The notes under the pieces: generated by a model
What the model saw: the letters and a program-made list of their open reading frames with translations, nothing else
What the model was told of the DNA's origin: nothing
Database searches by the model: none
Program-made: the position numbers and the translations under genes
DNA from: Thermovibrio sp.
GTDB lineage: Bacteria; Aquificota; Aquificia; Desulfurobacteriales; Desulfurobacteriaceae
Reading direction: 5' to 3'
Assembly: GCA_015490195.1 (NCBI GenBank)
Contig: WFYG01000008.1
Span: forward strand, 62,001 to 126,000
Length of the DNA stretch: 64,000 bases
In this document: positions 17,934 to 26,697 of the stretch, piece after piece
How positions within the stretch are numbered: the stretch's first letter is position 1
Layout: each line of letters opens with the position of its first letter

Positions 17934-19531
17934 AGGTTTATCTGCTTAACCTCTAAAATCTCAGGAATTTCTCTTATCTCTTTCAGGGCTTCTTCCGGAA
18001 CGTCGTCGTCAACGAGGATAACTCCCTTGGCCTCTTTCCCCTTCTCAGTTCTTCCAAGCTGGAAGCCCGCAATATTAACGCTGTACTTACCAAGAATTGA
18101 GCCGAGCTTTCCGATAACCCCCGGAACGTCAAAGTTCCTTATAAGGAGGAGTTTGCCCTCTGGAGTTAGGTCAAAGAGAAAACCGTTAATCTCAACGATC
18201 TTTGGAAAGGTATCGTCCATCACGGTTCCGGAAACCGTGAATTCCTCGCCGTCCCTTCCCTTGCAGACAACCCTTATAAGCTTTTTAAAGTTAACGCCTT
18301 CAGGTTTCCTGACTTCTGTTACAGAGACCCCCTTCTCTTTTGCAAGGAAAGGAGCGTTAATAAGGTTCACGGGAATATCAACAACCTTCTGGAGGAATCC
18401 TTTGAGGAAAGCAGTTGTCAGAGGTTTTGTATCCTCCCCAAGGTCTCCTCTAAACTCCAGAACGACCTCCTTAGCTCTGGAACAGGCCATCTGAACAGCA
18501 AAGAGCCCCAACTTCTCTGCTAAATCCATAAACGGCTTTAGAACTTTAGCTGCAGCCGTATCCTCAAAGGGAGCGTTAACCGCAAACTCAACCTCTTCCC
18601 CTCTAAGTGCTGCAAGAACCTGGTTCGCAATTATTACTGCAACGTTCGTTTGAGACTCAAAAGTGTTGGCTCCAATGTGCGGAGTAACAACAATGTTTGG
18701 AGCGTCAAGGAGGATGTTATCTGTTGCAGGCTCCTTTGAGAAGACGTCAACGGCAGCAGCCCTTACCTTACCGCTAACGAGGGCTTCGTAGAGGTCTCTC
18801 TCGTTTATTATTCCTCCCCTTGCGATGTTAAGGAGAATAACACCGTCTTTCATCTTCTCAATCTCTCTCTTTGTAATCATGTTCCTTGTCTCTTCGGTAA
18901 GGGGGGTGTGAACTGTTATGATGTCTGAGCGCCTCAGAAGCTCGTCAAGTTCATCTACAAGCTCAACGCCAAGCCTTTCAGCCTTTTCCTTCTTTATGTA
19001 GGGGTCGTAAGCTATAACCTTCATATCAAAGGCTTTAGCTCTTATACCGACCCTTGAGCCTATACGACCAAAACCGATAATTCCAAGGGTTTTACCTGCA
19101 AGCTCAACACCCATAAACTTCTTTCTCTCCCACTTCCGCTCTTCCTTTAAAGACTTGTGGGCGTAAGGAATGAGCCTTGCAGCAGCTATCATCATTCCCA
19201 TCGTGTGTTCCGTTGCAGCCAGAGTGTTACCGGTAGGGGCGTTAACAACGAGAATTCCCCTCCTTGAAGCAGCCTCAAGGTCTATATTGTCAACACCGAC
19301 ACCTGCCCTTCCAACAACCTTCAGTCTTTTTCCCCTTTCAAGGAGCTCTTCCGTAACAGGCGTTCCACTCCTTGTAATAAGGGCGTCGTACTCGGGGATA
19401 ATTTCTAAAATCCTCTCAAAGTTCCTGAAGAGCTCCGGGTCGTAAGTAAGCTCAATGTCGGGCTGTTTCCTGAGGAGCTCCACCCCGGCATCCGCTATGT
19501 GTTCTGTTATCAAAACCTTAAACTTGGACAT
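17930..19531 (-). CDS. serA: D-3-phosphoglycerate dehydrogenase (long form with ACT domain)
   Basis: A 533-residue type-1 PGDH. The NAD-binding motif is [16 protein letters not shown], the catalytic Arg/Glu/His positions lie in NIARGGI, VFSKEPA and TPHIGANT, an intervening ASB domain follows, and the C-terminal ACT domain begins near [13 protein letters not shown]. It catalyses the first step of serine synthesis; the ACT domain implies serine feedback. RBS GGAGG lies just upstream of the ATG. Confidence 0.96.
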   Translation of the reverse strand: MSKFKVLITEHIADAGVELLRKQPDIELTYDPELFRNFERILEIIPEYDALITRSGTPVTEELLERGKRLKVVGRAGVGVDNIDLEAASRRGILVVNAPTGNTLAATEHTMGMMIAAARLIPYAHKSLKEERKWERKKFMGVELAGKTLGIIGFGRIGSRVGIRAKAFDMKVIAYDPYIKKEKAERLGVELVDELDELLRRSDIITVHTPLTEETRNMITKREIEKMKDGVILLNIARGGIINERDLYEALVSGKVRAAAVDVFSKEPATDNILLDAPNIVVTPHIGANTFESQTNVAVIIANQVLAALRGEEVEFAVNAPFEDTAAAKVLKPFMDLAEKLGLFAVQMACSRAKEVVLEFRGDLGEDTKPLTTAFLKGFLQKVVDIPVNLINAPFLAKEKGVSVTEVRKPEGVNFKKLIRVVCKGRDGEEFTVSGTVMDDTFPKIVEINGFLFDLTPEGKLLLIRNFDVPGVIGKLGSILGKYSVNIAGFQLGRTEKGKEAKGVILVDDDVPEEALKEIREIPEILEVKQINL

Positions 19532-19576
19532 TCCTTAACCTCCAGCTGTTTCGTAAAGGGGATTATAGAAAAAAGT

Positions 19577-20629
19577 TTAAACAGCGCTGAAGAGAAACCT
19601 TAAAGGAACTGTTGCGTAGCTTCCCCGGGGTAGCGTGAAGTTGAAGAGAAGGCCTCCTGAAATCCTCTCTATCTTCAAATTCTCCGGTTTTACAAAGGTT
19701 TTCCTGAAGAAACTGTGAAAGTGTTTTCCGTACGGTTTTAAGGAACTCTCATCTATACCCATGTCCTTTAACAGGTCTCTGTAAACTTCCAGGCCGGGAG
19801 TATAAGAGGGAAGTTCTCCCGGAACCTCAACTTTCTCTAAGGGGAAAAGGAGCTCCCCCGCCCTGTATTTAAACTTTACCGTTTTAACCCCGGAATCCTC
19901 TATAAGGCTTTTGAGCTTTTCGTTAAAGAGAAAAGACTGTAGAACATTCATCTGGAATTCCAGCTCCTCTTCAGGAATCAGCTTAAAAACCTCTTTCAGA
20001 GTGCCTCTCTTCTTCAGAAAAGCCGCGACTTTTCTCCTCCAGCCTCTAAGAAACTTTTCGGCAGTGGCGTAATCTCCAGAAATGAACGCCTTTTTGCCCT
20101 TTCTTTCTCGGGAGCTCTCCCAACCTACCGGCCTAAAGAGAAAGAGAAGAGCTCTCTCTCGTTTCTTTAGGTGGTGAGCGAAGAGCTCCCCGTTCCTGAT
20201 AGAGGCAAACCTCTGCTCTCCGTAGTAGTTGGGAAATCCATACTCCTTTAAAACAGCAAGCCTTTCGGAAGGAACTTCCGACACCCCTTCAACGAGAACT
20301 CCAAACCTGTTACCTGAAACAGCCCTTTCAACTGGAACATTTAAAAAACCGACCTCCTTCAGCTTAAGGTCGGGCAGGTTAAACTCTTTGAGACGAAAAC
20401 GGGAAGAAACGCTTATAAACTGAACCGTTTCGGCATTCTTGTCTTTAAGGCCTCCGTAAGAGATGAATCTGAGGGGGAGGGAGCTCTCTGCCGCAATTCT
20501 CTTTAAAACGGGAAGAGTTTCAAGCCCCCTCTTCCACAGCCTGTACACCCTATACTTTCCGAAAGAGGAAAGGGGCTGCGATAAAAGTTCCTCAACCCTG
20601 AAACTCTCAGGAGTACTTTTGATTTTCAA
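19577..20629 (-). CDS. truD: tRNA pseudouridine(13) synthase
   Basis: A 350-residue TruD-family enzyme. The catalytic Asp is in YGGLKDKNAETVQF, and NYYGEQRFAS / NRFGVLVEG are the family's other conserved blocks. The insertion domain is short. It isomerises U13 in tRNA-Glu. The 5' end is divergent from a small hypothetical gene at 20681. Confidence 0.92.
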   Translation of the reverse strand: MKIKSTPESFRVEELLSQPLSSFGKYRVYRLWKRGLETLPVLKRIAAESSLPLRFISYGGLKDKNAETVQFISVSSRFRLKEFNLPDLKLKEVGFLNVPVERAVSGNRFGVLVEGVSEVPSERLAVLKEYGFPNYYGEQRFASIRNGELFAHHLKKRERALLFLFRPVGWESSRERKGKKAFISGDYATAEKFLRGWRRKVAAFLKKRGTLKEVFKLIPEEELEFQMNVLQSFLFNEKLKSLIEDSGVKTVKFKYRAGELLFPLEKVEVPGELPSYTPGLEVYRDLLKDMGIDESSLKPYGKHFHSFFRKTFVKPENLKIERISGGLLFNFTLPRGSYATVPLRFLFSAV

Positions 20630-20680
20630 TCCGTCTCTCCTTAAAATTTCCTTAGTGAGATATATATAAAGGAGGAGAAA

Positions 20681-20905
20681 ATGAAAATCTACCTAATAGT
20701 CTTTTCACCAAGCTGTGCAGAGGGAACTTTTATGTTTGCAGAAGAGCTTGAGTTCATCAACGACGCCCACGTAAAAGCCTCTGGCTACTTTGCCTTTAAA
20801 GAGGACATATCGGAGTATAAAAGACTAAAAGAAGAAGGAGTTAAAAAGAGAACTCTGATAATTCCCCAGAGCTCCTACAACTTTATAGAGGAGCTGGAGG
20901 TATAA
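20681..20905 (+). CDS. Hypothetical protein, 74 aa
   Basis: A strong RBS (AGGAGGAG) sits just before the ATG. The protein is soluble, with a first beta strand IYLIVFSPSC, a Cys-Ala-Glu-Gly-Thr turn, then alternating helix/strand and an acidic end. The beta-alpha-beta layout and length could fit a ferredoxin-like fold, but no family is recognised. It lies between divergent truD and the rplU promoter, and its stop is 8 bp from that promoter's -35. Confidence 0.65.
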   Translation: MKIYLIVFSPSCAEGTFMFAEELEFINDAHVKASGYFAFKEDISEYKRLKEEGVKKRTLIIPQSSYNFIEELEV

Positions 20906-20910
20906 ACAAC

Positions 20911-20938
20911 TTGACCTCTACACTGTAGCTGGTATAAA
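20911..20938 (+). promoter_or_regulatory. Promoter of rplU-rpmA
   Basis: TTGACC (20911-20916), 16-bp spacer, TATAAA (20933-20938), 37 bp before the rplU start. Strong hexamers, as expected for ribosomal protein genes. Confidence 0.7.
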
Positions 20939-20974
20939 TTATGCTCCACTTCAACCACCTACGGAGGTTCGGTA

Positions 20975-21283
20975 ATGTATGCCGTAATAAAGACAGGCGG
21001 AAAGCAGTACGTTGTGGAGCCCGGTCAGGTTTTAAAGGTTGAGAAGCTCAACCTACCTGAAGGGTCCGAAGTTGAGTTTGAAGCCCTCATGGTAAGAGAC
21101 GACGACGGGAACGTAAAGGTAGGTCCCGAGGCTAAAGGAGCAAAGGTTAAGGCAACAGTTGTTCGCCACGGTAAAGGCAAGAAGATTATTGTTTTCAAGT
21201 ACAAGGCTAAGAAGCACTACCAGAGGAAGTACGGCCACCGCCAGCACTTTACAGAGATTCAGGTTAACGAAATCGTAAGCTAA
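20975..21283 (+). CDS. rplU: 50S ribosomal protein L21
   Basis: A 102-residue L21 beginning [17 protein letters not shown] and ending in the rRNA-binding [19 protein letters not shown] segment. Full family length. RBS GGAGG precedes the ATG. It is followed after 13 bp by rpmA, the standard L21-L27 pair. Confidence 0.98.
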   Translation: MYAVIKTGGKQYVVEPGQVLKVEKLNLPEGSEVEFEALMVRDDDGNVKVGPEAKGAKVKATVVRHGKGKKIIVFKYKAKKHYQRKYGHRQHFTEIQVNEIVS

Positions 21284-21296
21284 TTGGAGGTTTGCC

Positions 21297-21551
21297 ATGG
21301 CACATAAGAAAGGTATGGGTTCTACCAAGAATGGTAGAGACTCTATAGGTAAAAGGCTTGGAGTCAAAAGGCACGACGGCCAGATAGTTAAAGCCGGAAA
21401 CATTATCGTTCGCCAGAGGGGAACTTCCATCCACCCGGGGCAGAATGTTGGAATGGGAAGCGACTACACTCTCTTTGCCCTTATTGACGGCGTTGTCAAG
21501 TTTGAGACAAGGCGCAACAAGAAATTTGTAAGTGTTTATCCTTTACAGTAA
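21297..21551 (+). CDS. rpmA: 50S ribosomal protein L27
   Basis: An 84-residue L27 with [16 protein letters not shown] start and [19 protein letters not shown]. The N-terminus reaches the peptidyl-transferase centre. No cleavable N-terminal extension of the Firmicutes type is present. The stop overlaps the following terminator. Confidence 0.98.
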   Translation: MAHKKGMGSTKNGRDSIGKRLGVKRHDGQIVKAGNIIVRQRGTSIHPGQNVGMGSDYTLFALIDGVVKFETRRNKKFVSVYPLQ

Positions 21552-21573
21552 GCCCCCCTTTTGGGGGCTTTCC
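21551..21573 (+). terminator. Rho-independent terminator after rpmA
   Basis: AGCCCCC, loop CTTTT, GGGGGCT then TTCCCC. The stem overlaps the rpmA stop and lies between convergent genes. The U-tract is short, so efficiency may be modest. Confidence 0.75.
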
Positions 21574-21576
21574 CCT

Positions 21577-22839
21577 CTAAACTACCAGGTAGAGAACAAG
21601 AACACCAATAACTTCTCCAACCGCAAGAAGAATAAATCCAGGAGTAACAAGTCTAAACAGCTCCTTCGTTCCCATAGAGAGAGTTAAGAACCACTTAAAA
21701 AGAGTATTAACAAAAGCTGAAAGCAGAACTGCAATAACCGCCGGAATGAGCGCAACGGTACCTGAGGAAAAAAGTTTTGAAACAGAAAGGGTTAAAGGGT
21801 CAACGTCTGAAAGACCAGACAGAGCCGCAACGGTGTAGAGGCCAAAGTTCCCAAAGTACCTGAGAGCTTCTCTGGAAACAAAGAGGATAAAGGCGTAGAA
21901 GAGTCCAAACTTAAAGGCGGTTGAGAGTTCAAAAGGGTTACTGACGTTAACCTGAGCCTGTTTCTTTGAAATCCTCTTCGTCAACCAGTAAGCGTAAACA
22001 ACGCCAAACCCGAAAGCTATTAATGAAGGAACAATGAGGTACTTGGCAAAGCTGGGACTTATTATAGCCGCAAGAACTGTCATCCTCGGGAACATTATCG
22101 CAGACGCTCCAACAATACCTGCAGCGTACTCTCTCGTAAGGACCGGGTTTGTTTTTGCAAGCGGAGAGAATGTTGCAGTAACAGCAGTACTTGATACAAG
22201 GCCACCAATAAGTCCAGCTATGAGAACTCCCTTTTCTCCTGCAAACTTCGTAAGTATGTAACCCAGAAAGTCTATTGACGAAATTACAACAACCATTGCC
22301 CATACTTCCCTGGGGTTTACGCCGTAGAAGTTCCTGTCTGGGAGGAGCGGGTAGATAACAACCGTTACGGCTGCAAACTTTAGAAATGCGTAGAGGTCTT
22401 CAAGGGTAAGATGTTTAACAAAGGTATGCATCTGCTCTTTGAATGAGAGAACCGTTAGAACGGATATGGTAAGCAGCGCTGCAAGCTGATAGTTTCCCGT
22501 GTACGATAGAAGACCTATCAAGTAGGCGATAAGTCCCGATACTTCAGATGTAAGGCCGGGAGCTCTCTCAAGGAGTTCAGAAATCCCGATAAGGAAAACA
22601 AGGCCGAGGAAGGAGATGTAAACGAGAGGAAGCCCAAACTTTGAGGAGAGAGCTCCCGAGAGAGCCCCTAAGAGCGAGATAAGGGTAAAAGTCCTTACTC
22701 CTCCAAAAAATCCCTTCTTCTCCCTCTGTTTCTTAAACTCCCTTTCAACCCCTATTAGCCCTCCCAGGAGGAGGGCTACAACATAGGGCTCGTAGAGCTT
22801 CCAGACATCTGAGTTAACGAGCTCTTTAAGTATTTCCAC
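21577..22839 (-). CDS. MgtC/SapB-family membrane protein with DUF4010 domain
   Basis: A 420-residue polytopic membrane protein. The N-terminal MgtC-like part has the family motif GGLIGVEREFKKQ with TM helices before and after it. The C-terminal half, with about eight more helices, matches the DUF4010 arrangement (GGLVSSTAVTATFS; GASAIMFPRM). MgtC homologues are linked to Mg2+ limitation or ATP-synthase modulation, but the role of this long form is unclear. Its start overlaps the aroE stop. Confidence 0.8.
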   Translation of the reverse strand: MEILKELVNSDVWKLYEPYVVALLLGGLIGVEREFKKQREKKGFFGGVRTFTLISLLGALSGALSSKFGLPLVYISFLGLVFLIGISELLERAPGLTSEVSGLIAYLIGLLSYTGNYQLAALLTISVLTVLSFKEQMHTFVKHLTLEDLYAFLKFAAVTVVIYPLLPDRNFYGVNPREVWAMVVVISSIDFLGYILTKFAGEKGVLIAGLIGGLVSSTAVTATFSPLAKTNPVLTREYAAGIVGASAIMFPRMTVLAAIISPSFAKYLIVPSLIAFGFGVVYAYWLTKRISKKQAQVNVSNPFELSTAFKFGLFYAFILFVSREALRYFGNFGLYTVAALSGLSDVDPLTLSVSKLFSSGTVALIPAVIAVLLSAFVNTLFKWFLTLSMGTKELFRLVTPGFILLAVGEVIGVLVLYLVV

Positions 22840-23683
22840 CGTAGAGCTCCCTCTTCAGAACCTCCCTCATAGTCTCAACCGGCGCCTTCTCTCCCGTCCA
22901 GATCTCAAAGGCCACTGCCCCCTGATGAACGAGCATTCCAAGGCCGTTAACCGTTTTGCACCCCTTCTCTCTGGCAGCCTTCAACAGGGGAGTTTCCGGC
23001 GGGTTGTAAATAATGTCAATGACGGTAATACCTGAAGGGATTTTAGAGTAGTCAAACAGGTGAGGGTCGCCGGGTTTCATCCCCAGAGAGGTTGTGTTTA
23101 CAATCAGATCAACGTCTCTTAAGAGAACCTCCACGGTTGACTCCTTAAGGGGATAAACCAGAACGTTTCCCAGCTTCCCAAGGAGCTCCCCCACCTCCTT
23201 GCCTCTTGAGAAGTTCCTATTAACTACGTTAAGGAACTTAACACCGCCTTTTAAGAGTGCGTAACCTACCGCCCTTGCAGCTCCGCCGGCGCCAAACATA
23301 AGAGCTCTCTTTCCCTCAAGCTCAACCCCTTCTTCTACTAAAGACCTTAAAAAGCCCTCAGCATCTGTGTTGTAGCCTGTAAGCTCTCCGTTTTCGTTCT
23401 TAACTGTGTTAACAGCGCCAAGAAGTTCAGCCTCGTCGGAGAGGTAGTCAAGGTACTCAACAATCCTCTCCTTGTGAGGAACGGTAACGTTAAGTCCCTT
23501 TACTTTTAAAGCTTTAACTCCTCCAACTGCTTCCTTCAGGTTCTCCGGAGAAACCTCAAAGGGAACGTAAACTGCGTCTATACCCCTTTCTGAAAAGGCA
23601 GCGTTCTGCATTAACGGAGAGAGTGAGTGTTTAACGGGATACCCGAAAATACCATAAACTGCCGTCTTCCCCGTTACTTTCAT
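22826..23683 (-). CDS. aroE: Shikimate dehydrogenase
   Basis: A 285-residue enzyme. The substrate-binding segment is GYPVKHSLSPLMQNAAF, the catalytic Lys is in NVTVPHKE, NADP binding is GAGGAARAVGYAL, and the C-terminus has NGLGMLVHQGAVAFEIW. It reduces 3-dehydroshikimate in aromatic amino acid synthesis. It overlaps both flanking minus-strand genes by short ends, so these are co-transcribed. Confidence 0.95.
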   Translation of the reverse strand: MKVTGKTAVYGIFGYPVKHSLSPLMQNAAFSERGIDAVYVPFEVSPENLKEAVGGVKALKVKGLNVTVPHKERIVEYLDYLSDEAELLGAVNTVKNENGELTGYNTDAEGFLRSLVEEGVELEGKRALMFGAGGAARAVGYALLKGGVKFLNVVNRNFSRGKEVGELLGKLGNVLVYPLKESTVEVLLRDVDLIVNTTSLGMKPGDPHLFDYSKIPSGITVIDIIYNPPETPLLKAAREKGCKTVNGLGMLVHQGAVAFEIWTGEKAPVETMREVLKRELYGGNT

Positions 23684-24609
23684 ACCGCCTCCTTAAACCT
23701 ACACCTGGCTCCCTGACGAGTATTCCTCTCCTCAAACCGTTTCCTTATAAGGTTAATCACCCTGTTTTTCTCTCTGTGGCTGCACCAGGAGGGACCTATT
23801 AACAACTCTTCGGGAGCCTCTCCAGTAACTCTTTGAATAACTGTTTTTTCGGGAAGTCGCTCTATAAAATCAACAACTAAGTCTGCGTACTCCTCAACAG
23901 AAAGAAGGGAGAACTGCTCTTTCAGGTAAATCTCCTCTAACTTTGTTCCTCTTATCACATGTAACGGGTGGATTTTAACGCCGTCAAGCTTTAAAGCAGC
24001 TAAAAAGTCTGCCGTCTCCATCATATCCTCGTAGTCTTCCATCGGAAGACCTAAAATAACGTGGGTGCAAATGTTTATCCCTTTAAACTTCCTCGTCCTT
24101 AAAACGGCGTCAATAAAGTCTGAAACCCCGTGCCCCCTGTTCATCCACTTTAACGATTTGAAGTGGGAGCTCTCAAGGCCGTACTCTACCCAAACAAGAT
24201 AGTCTTTTGAGTAAGAAGCAATGAGCTCAAGAGTCTCATTGGGAACGCAGTCCGGCCGCGTTCCGACTATCAGACCTACAACCTCGGGAAACTCCCTTAT
24301 AACATCATAGATGGGTTTAAGCTGAGAGGGTGGAGCGTAAGTGTTGGTGTATGCCTGAAAGTAGACCAGAAACTTCTCGGCTCCGTAGCGCCGTCTTACC
24401 CTCTCTATACCCTCAGCTATCTGTTCTCTTACAGACCTTCTCCTCTTATCTGGATCGTAGTCAGACCCCGAGTAACAGTAAATACAGCCGCCTGTTCCTT
24501 TAGTTCCATCTCTGTTGGGACAGGTAAAACCGGCATCCACCGTTACTCTGAAAACCTTCTCTCCAAAGAGCTCCTTCAGGTAACGGGAGTAGGAGTAGTA
24601 GCGCTCCAA
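23680..24609 (-). CDS. TIGR01212/YhcC-family radical SAM protein
   Basis: A 309-residue radical SAM enzyme. The cluster motif is Cys-rich (FTCPNRDGTKGTGGCIYC), longer-spaced than the usual CX3CX2C, as is characteristic of YhcC/Elp3-like proteins. GLIVGTRPDC and VEYGLESS are conserved downstream, and a C-terminal GPSWCSHREKN lies near the end. The E. coli homologue is connected to RNA modification, but the precise reaction is not settled. It abuts the next minus-strand gene with no gap. Confidence 0.85.
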   Translation of the reverse strand: MERYYSYSRYLKELFGEKVFRVTVDAGFTCPNRDGTKGTGGCIYCYSGSDYDPDKRRRSVREQIAEGIERVRRRYGAEKFLVYFQAYTNTYAPPSQLKPIYDVIREFPEVVGLIVGTRPDCVPNETLELIASYSKDYLVWVEYGLESSHFKSLKWMNRGHGVSDFIDAVLRTRKFKGINICTHVILGLPMEDYEDMMETADFLAALKLDGVKIHPLHVIRGTKLEEIYLKEQFSLLSVEEYADLVVDFIERLPEKTVIQRVTGEAPEELLIGPSWCSHREKNRVINLIRKRFEERNTRQGARCRFKEAV

Positions 24610-24984
24610 CTACTCCTCCTCCTCAAACTCAATCCCTATGGGAACAAACTCTGCAACGTCTGAAAGTCCCCACTTTTCAAATTTCTCCTTCCCGAGTTCT
24701 TCACACTCTATAGGAACGACAAATATGAAACCCTCCCCGGAGCGTCTGCAGTGGTCGGCAATGGCTTTTGCCCTCTTCTCTGCCTCTCCAGTCTCAAGTG
24801 TCTGGCAGTCTTCAACCTGAACGGCTATCTGCTGTTTCTCCCCCTCCTCGTTCTCAAAAACGGCCAGAAAGTCGGGAAGGTACTCCTCTCCTTCAGCCTC
24901 AGGTTCGTAGAGGTCAAACCCTTCCTCCTCCATAAGAATAGCCATGATCTCAACTAGTTCTTCCCTAGAAAGTCCTTTTTCCAT
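24610..24984 (-). CDS. Acidic hypothetical protein, possible nuclease-like fold
   Basis: A 124-residue, very acidic protein (ends EFEEEE). The middle has PDFLAVFENEEGEKQQIAV then VEDCQTLETGEAEKRAKA. A strand-turn-strand with D and E-x-Q followed by a helix is reminiscent of restriction-endonuclease-like (PD-D/E-XK) folds, but the Lys is replaced, so this is only a suggestion. RBS GGAGG precedes the ATG. It probably heads the 24984-21577 minus-strand operon. Confidence 0.6.
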   Translation of the reverse strand: MEKGLSREELVEIMAILMEEEGFDLYEPEAEGEEYLPDFLAVFENEEGEKQQIAVQVEDCQTLETGEAEKRAKAIADHCRRSGEGFIFVVPIECEELGKEKFEKWGLSDVAEFVPIGIEFEEEE

Positions 24985-25093
24985 ATCTACCTCCAGATTT
25001 CTGTTCCAGTTAACTTATACCTTCACCCCCTACTAACCAAATTTTATAGCTTATAATTTTCTGACAAAGGGCTAAATACAGGAAAAAGGAAAA

Positions 25094-25672
25094 ATGCTGA
25101 GTTCTTCTGGAATCAAAGAGAAAACGCAGGAAGTTCTGAAACCTTTTGCCGAAAACATCGGCAACCTCGGAATTTCTCCCAACACCGTTACTTTAACAGG
25201 TTTTATTTTCTCAGCTCTGTCAGGCATACTCCTTGGCACGGGAAATTTTTTCCATGGAACAGTTTTCTTAGCCCTTTCAGGAGCCTGCGACGTTCTTGAC
25301 GGAGTCCTTGCCAGAACGATGAGAAAAACGACAAGATTTGGAGCATTTCTTGACTCCTTTTTAGACAGATATGCAGACTTTTTTCCTCTGGCAGGTCTCC
25401 TCTATTTTGGCCACACAATCGGAAACGAACTTCTCCTGTTGGGCTCTCTCTTCTCAATAGCCGGAGCGTTCGCCACAAGTTACGCAAGAGCAAGAGCTGA
25501 GTCTTTAGGGGCTGATTGTAAATCAGGAATCGTTGAAAGACCCGAGAGGGTTCTCCTTCTACTTGGAGGTCTGATTCTTGGCTATCCTGCTGAAACAACG
25601 CTCATCCTGGCGGTACTGTCTAACGTAACGGCTGTTCAGAGACTTTTCTGTGCCTCTGAGAGGCTCCGTTGA
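25094..25672 (+). CDS. CDP-alcohol phosphatidyltransferase family protein
   Basis: A 192-residue membrane enzyme. The signature D-G-x2-A-R-x8-G-x3-D-x3-D is intact (LDGVLARTMRKTTRFGAFLD then DRYAD). Several TM helices follow. The family makes phosphatidylglycerol-P, phosphatidylinositol or archaetidyl lipids from a CDP-lipid; the acceptor is not readable here. Its stop overlaps the mltG start. A TATAAT at 25052-25057 may be its -10. Confidence 0.87.
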   Translation: MLSSSGIKEKTQEVLKPFAENIGNLGISPNTVTLTGFIFSALSGILLGTGNFFHGTVFLALSGACDVLDGVLARTMRKTTRFGAFLDSFLDRYADFFPLAGLLYFGHTIGNELLLLGSLFSIAGAFATSYARARAESLGADCKSGIVERPERVLLLLGGLILGYPAETTLILAVLSNVTAVQRLFCASERLR

Positions 25673-26697
25673 GAGGACTTCTACTCTTCATAATTACCGT
25701 ACTCCTTGCAATTATTCTGGGGTTCCTCGGGCTTTTCTTCATTTTTAAGGAGAACCTGTCAGAGAAAAGGGAGCTCCATTTCAGCCTGAGAGTGGAAGAA
25801 GGAAAATCTCTGAAAGGGTTGATAGAGGAACTCCATTCAAAAGGGATTGTAAAGTATCCTCAGATTGTCTACTACTGGGCAAGGTACGAGGAGATTCAAC
25901 CAAAGGCCGGCTGTTATCGCATAGAGGGAAAGCTGAGCCTTGAAGAGCTCTTTAAAGAGTTTGAAAAAGGAAGCCCATGTTTGAAGAAGTTCACAATCCC
26001 TCCCGGCTCAGACCTCTTTCTACTTGACAGGCTCTTTTCAGAGGAGAAAATCTGCAAAAAGGGGGAGCTCCTGAAGCTCGCAAAAGAGAGAGAATTTCTG
26101 TCAGAACTTAAAGTTCCCGTTCTTAACGGCTTCCTCTTCCCCGACACCTACTACATAAACGAGAAGGCAGGCTGCAAGAAGGCAGTAGAAGTAGCCGTTA
26201 AAAGGTTTAAAGAGGTGGTTGTCCCTCTCTACCGCAGCTATAAACCGCCTCCAAAAGTCAAAAAAGCCTTAAAAAAACCTTCACTGCTACAGATTCTAAC
26301 AGTTGCATCCATAGTTGAAAAAGAGACCTCAATACCTGAGGAGAGACCTCTAATAGCAGCAGTTATATACAACAGGCTTGCCAGAGGAATGAAACTTCAG
26401 TGCGATCCTACGGTAATCTACGCCCTCAAGCTTAAAGGAAGAGAAACCAAAAAACTCACCTACGAGGACTTAAAGATTGCCTCTCCCTACAACACCTATT
26501 ACACAAAAGGGCTACCGCCGGCTCCCATCTGCAACCCCTCTCTCTCCTCTATAAAGGCCGCCCTTTACCCTGCCAGCGTTGACTATCTTTACTTTGTCGC
26601 AAACGGCAAGGGAGGTCACGTTTTCAGCAGAAGCTATAATCAACACTTAAAAAATGTAGAGAAACTGAGACAATGGCAAAAAAGAAACGGTTTGTAG
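25669..26697 (+). CDS. mltG: Endolytic murein transglycosylase
   Basis: A 342-residue protein with one N-terminal TM helix (LLLFIITVLLAIILGFLGLFF), a LysM-like region, and the YceG/MltG catalytic domain. Catalytic-core blocks are LQILTVASIVEKETSIPEE (catalytic Glu in ASIVEKE), YNRLARGMKLQCDPTV and SPYNTYYTKGLPPAPICNP. It cleaves nascent glycan strands. TTG start overlapping the previous stop. The 3' end overlaps the next gene by 25 bp. Confidence 0.94.
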   Translation: MRGLLLFIITVLLAIILGFLGLFFIFKENLSEKRELHFSLRVEEGKSLKGLIEELHSKGIVKYPQIVYYWARYEEIQPKAGCYRIEGKLSLEELFKEFEKGSPCLKKFTIPPGSDLFLLDRLFSEEKICKKGELLKLAKEREFLSELKVPVLNGFLFPDTYYINEKAGCKKAVEVAVKRFKEVVVPLYRSYKPPPKVKKALKKPSLLQILTVASIVEKETSIPEERPLIAAVIYNRLARGMKLQCDPTVIYALKLKGRETKKLTYEDLKIASPYNTYYTKGLPPAPICNPSLSSIKAALYPASVDYLYFVANGKGGHVFSRSYNQHLKNVEKLRQWQKRNGL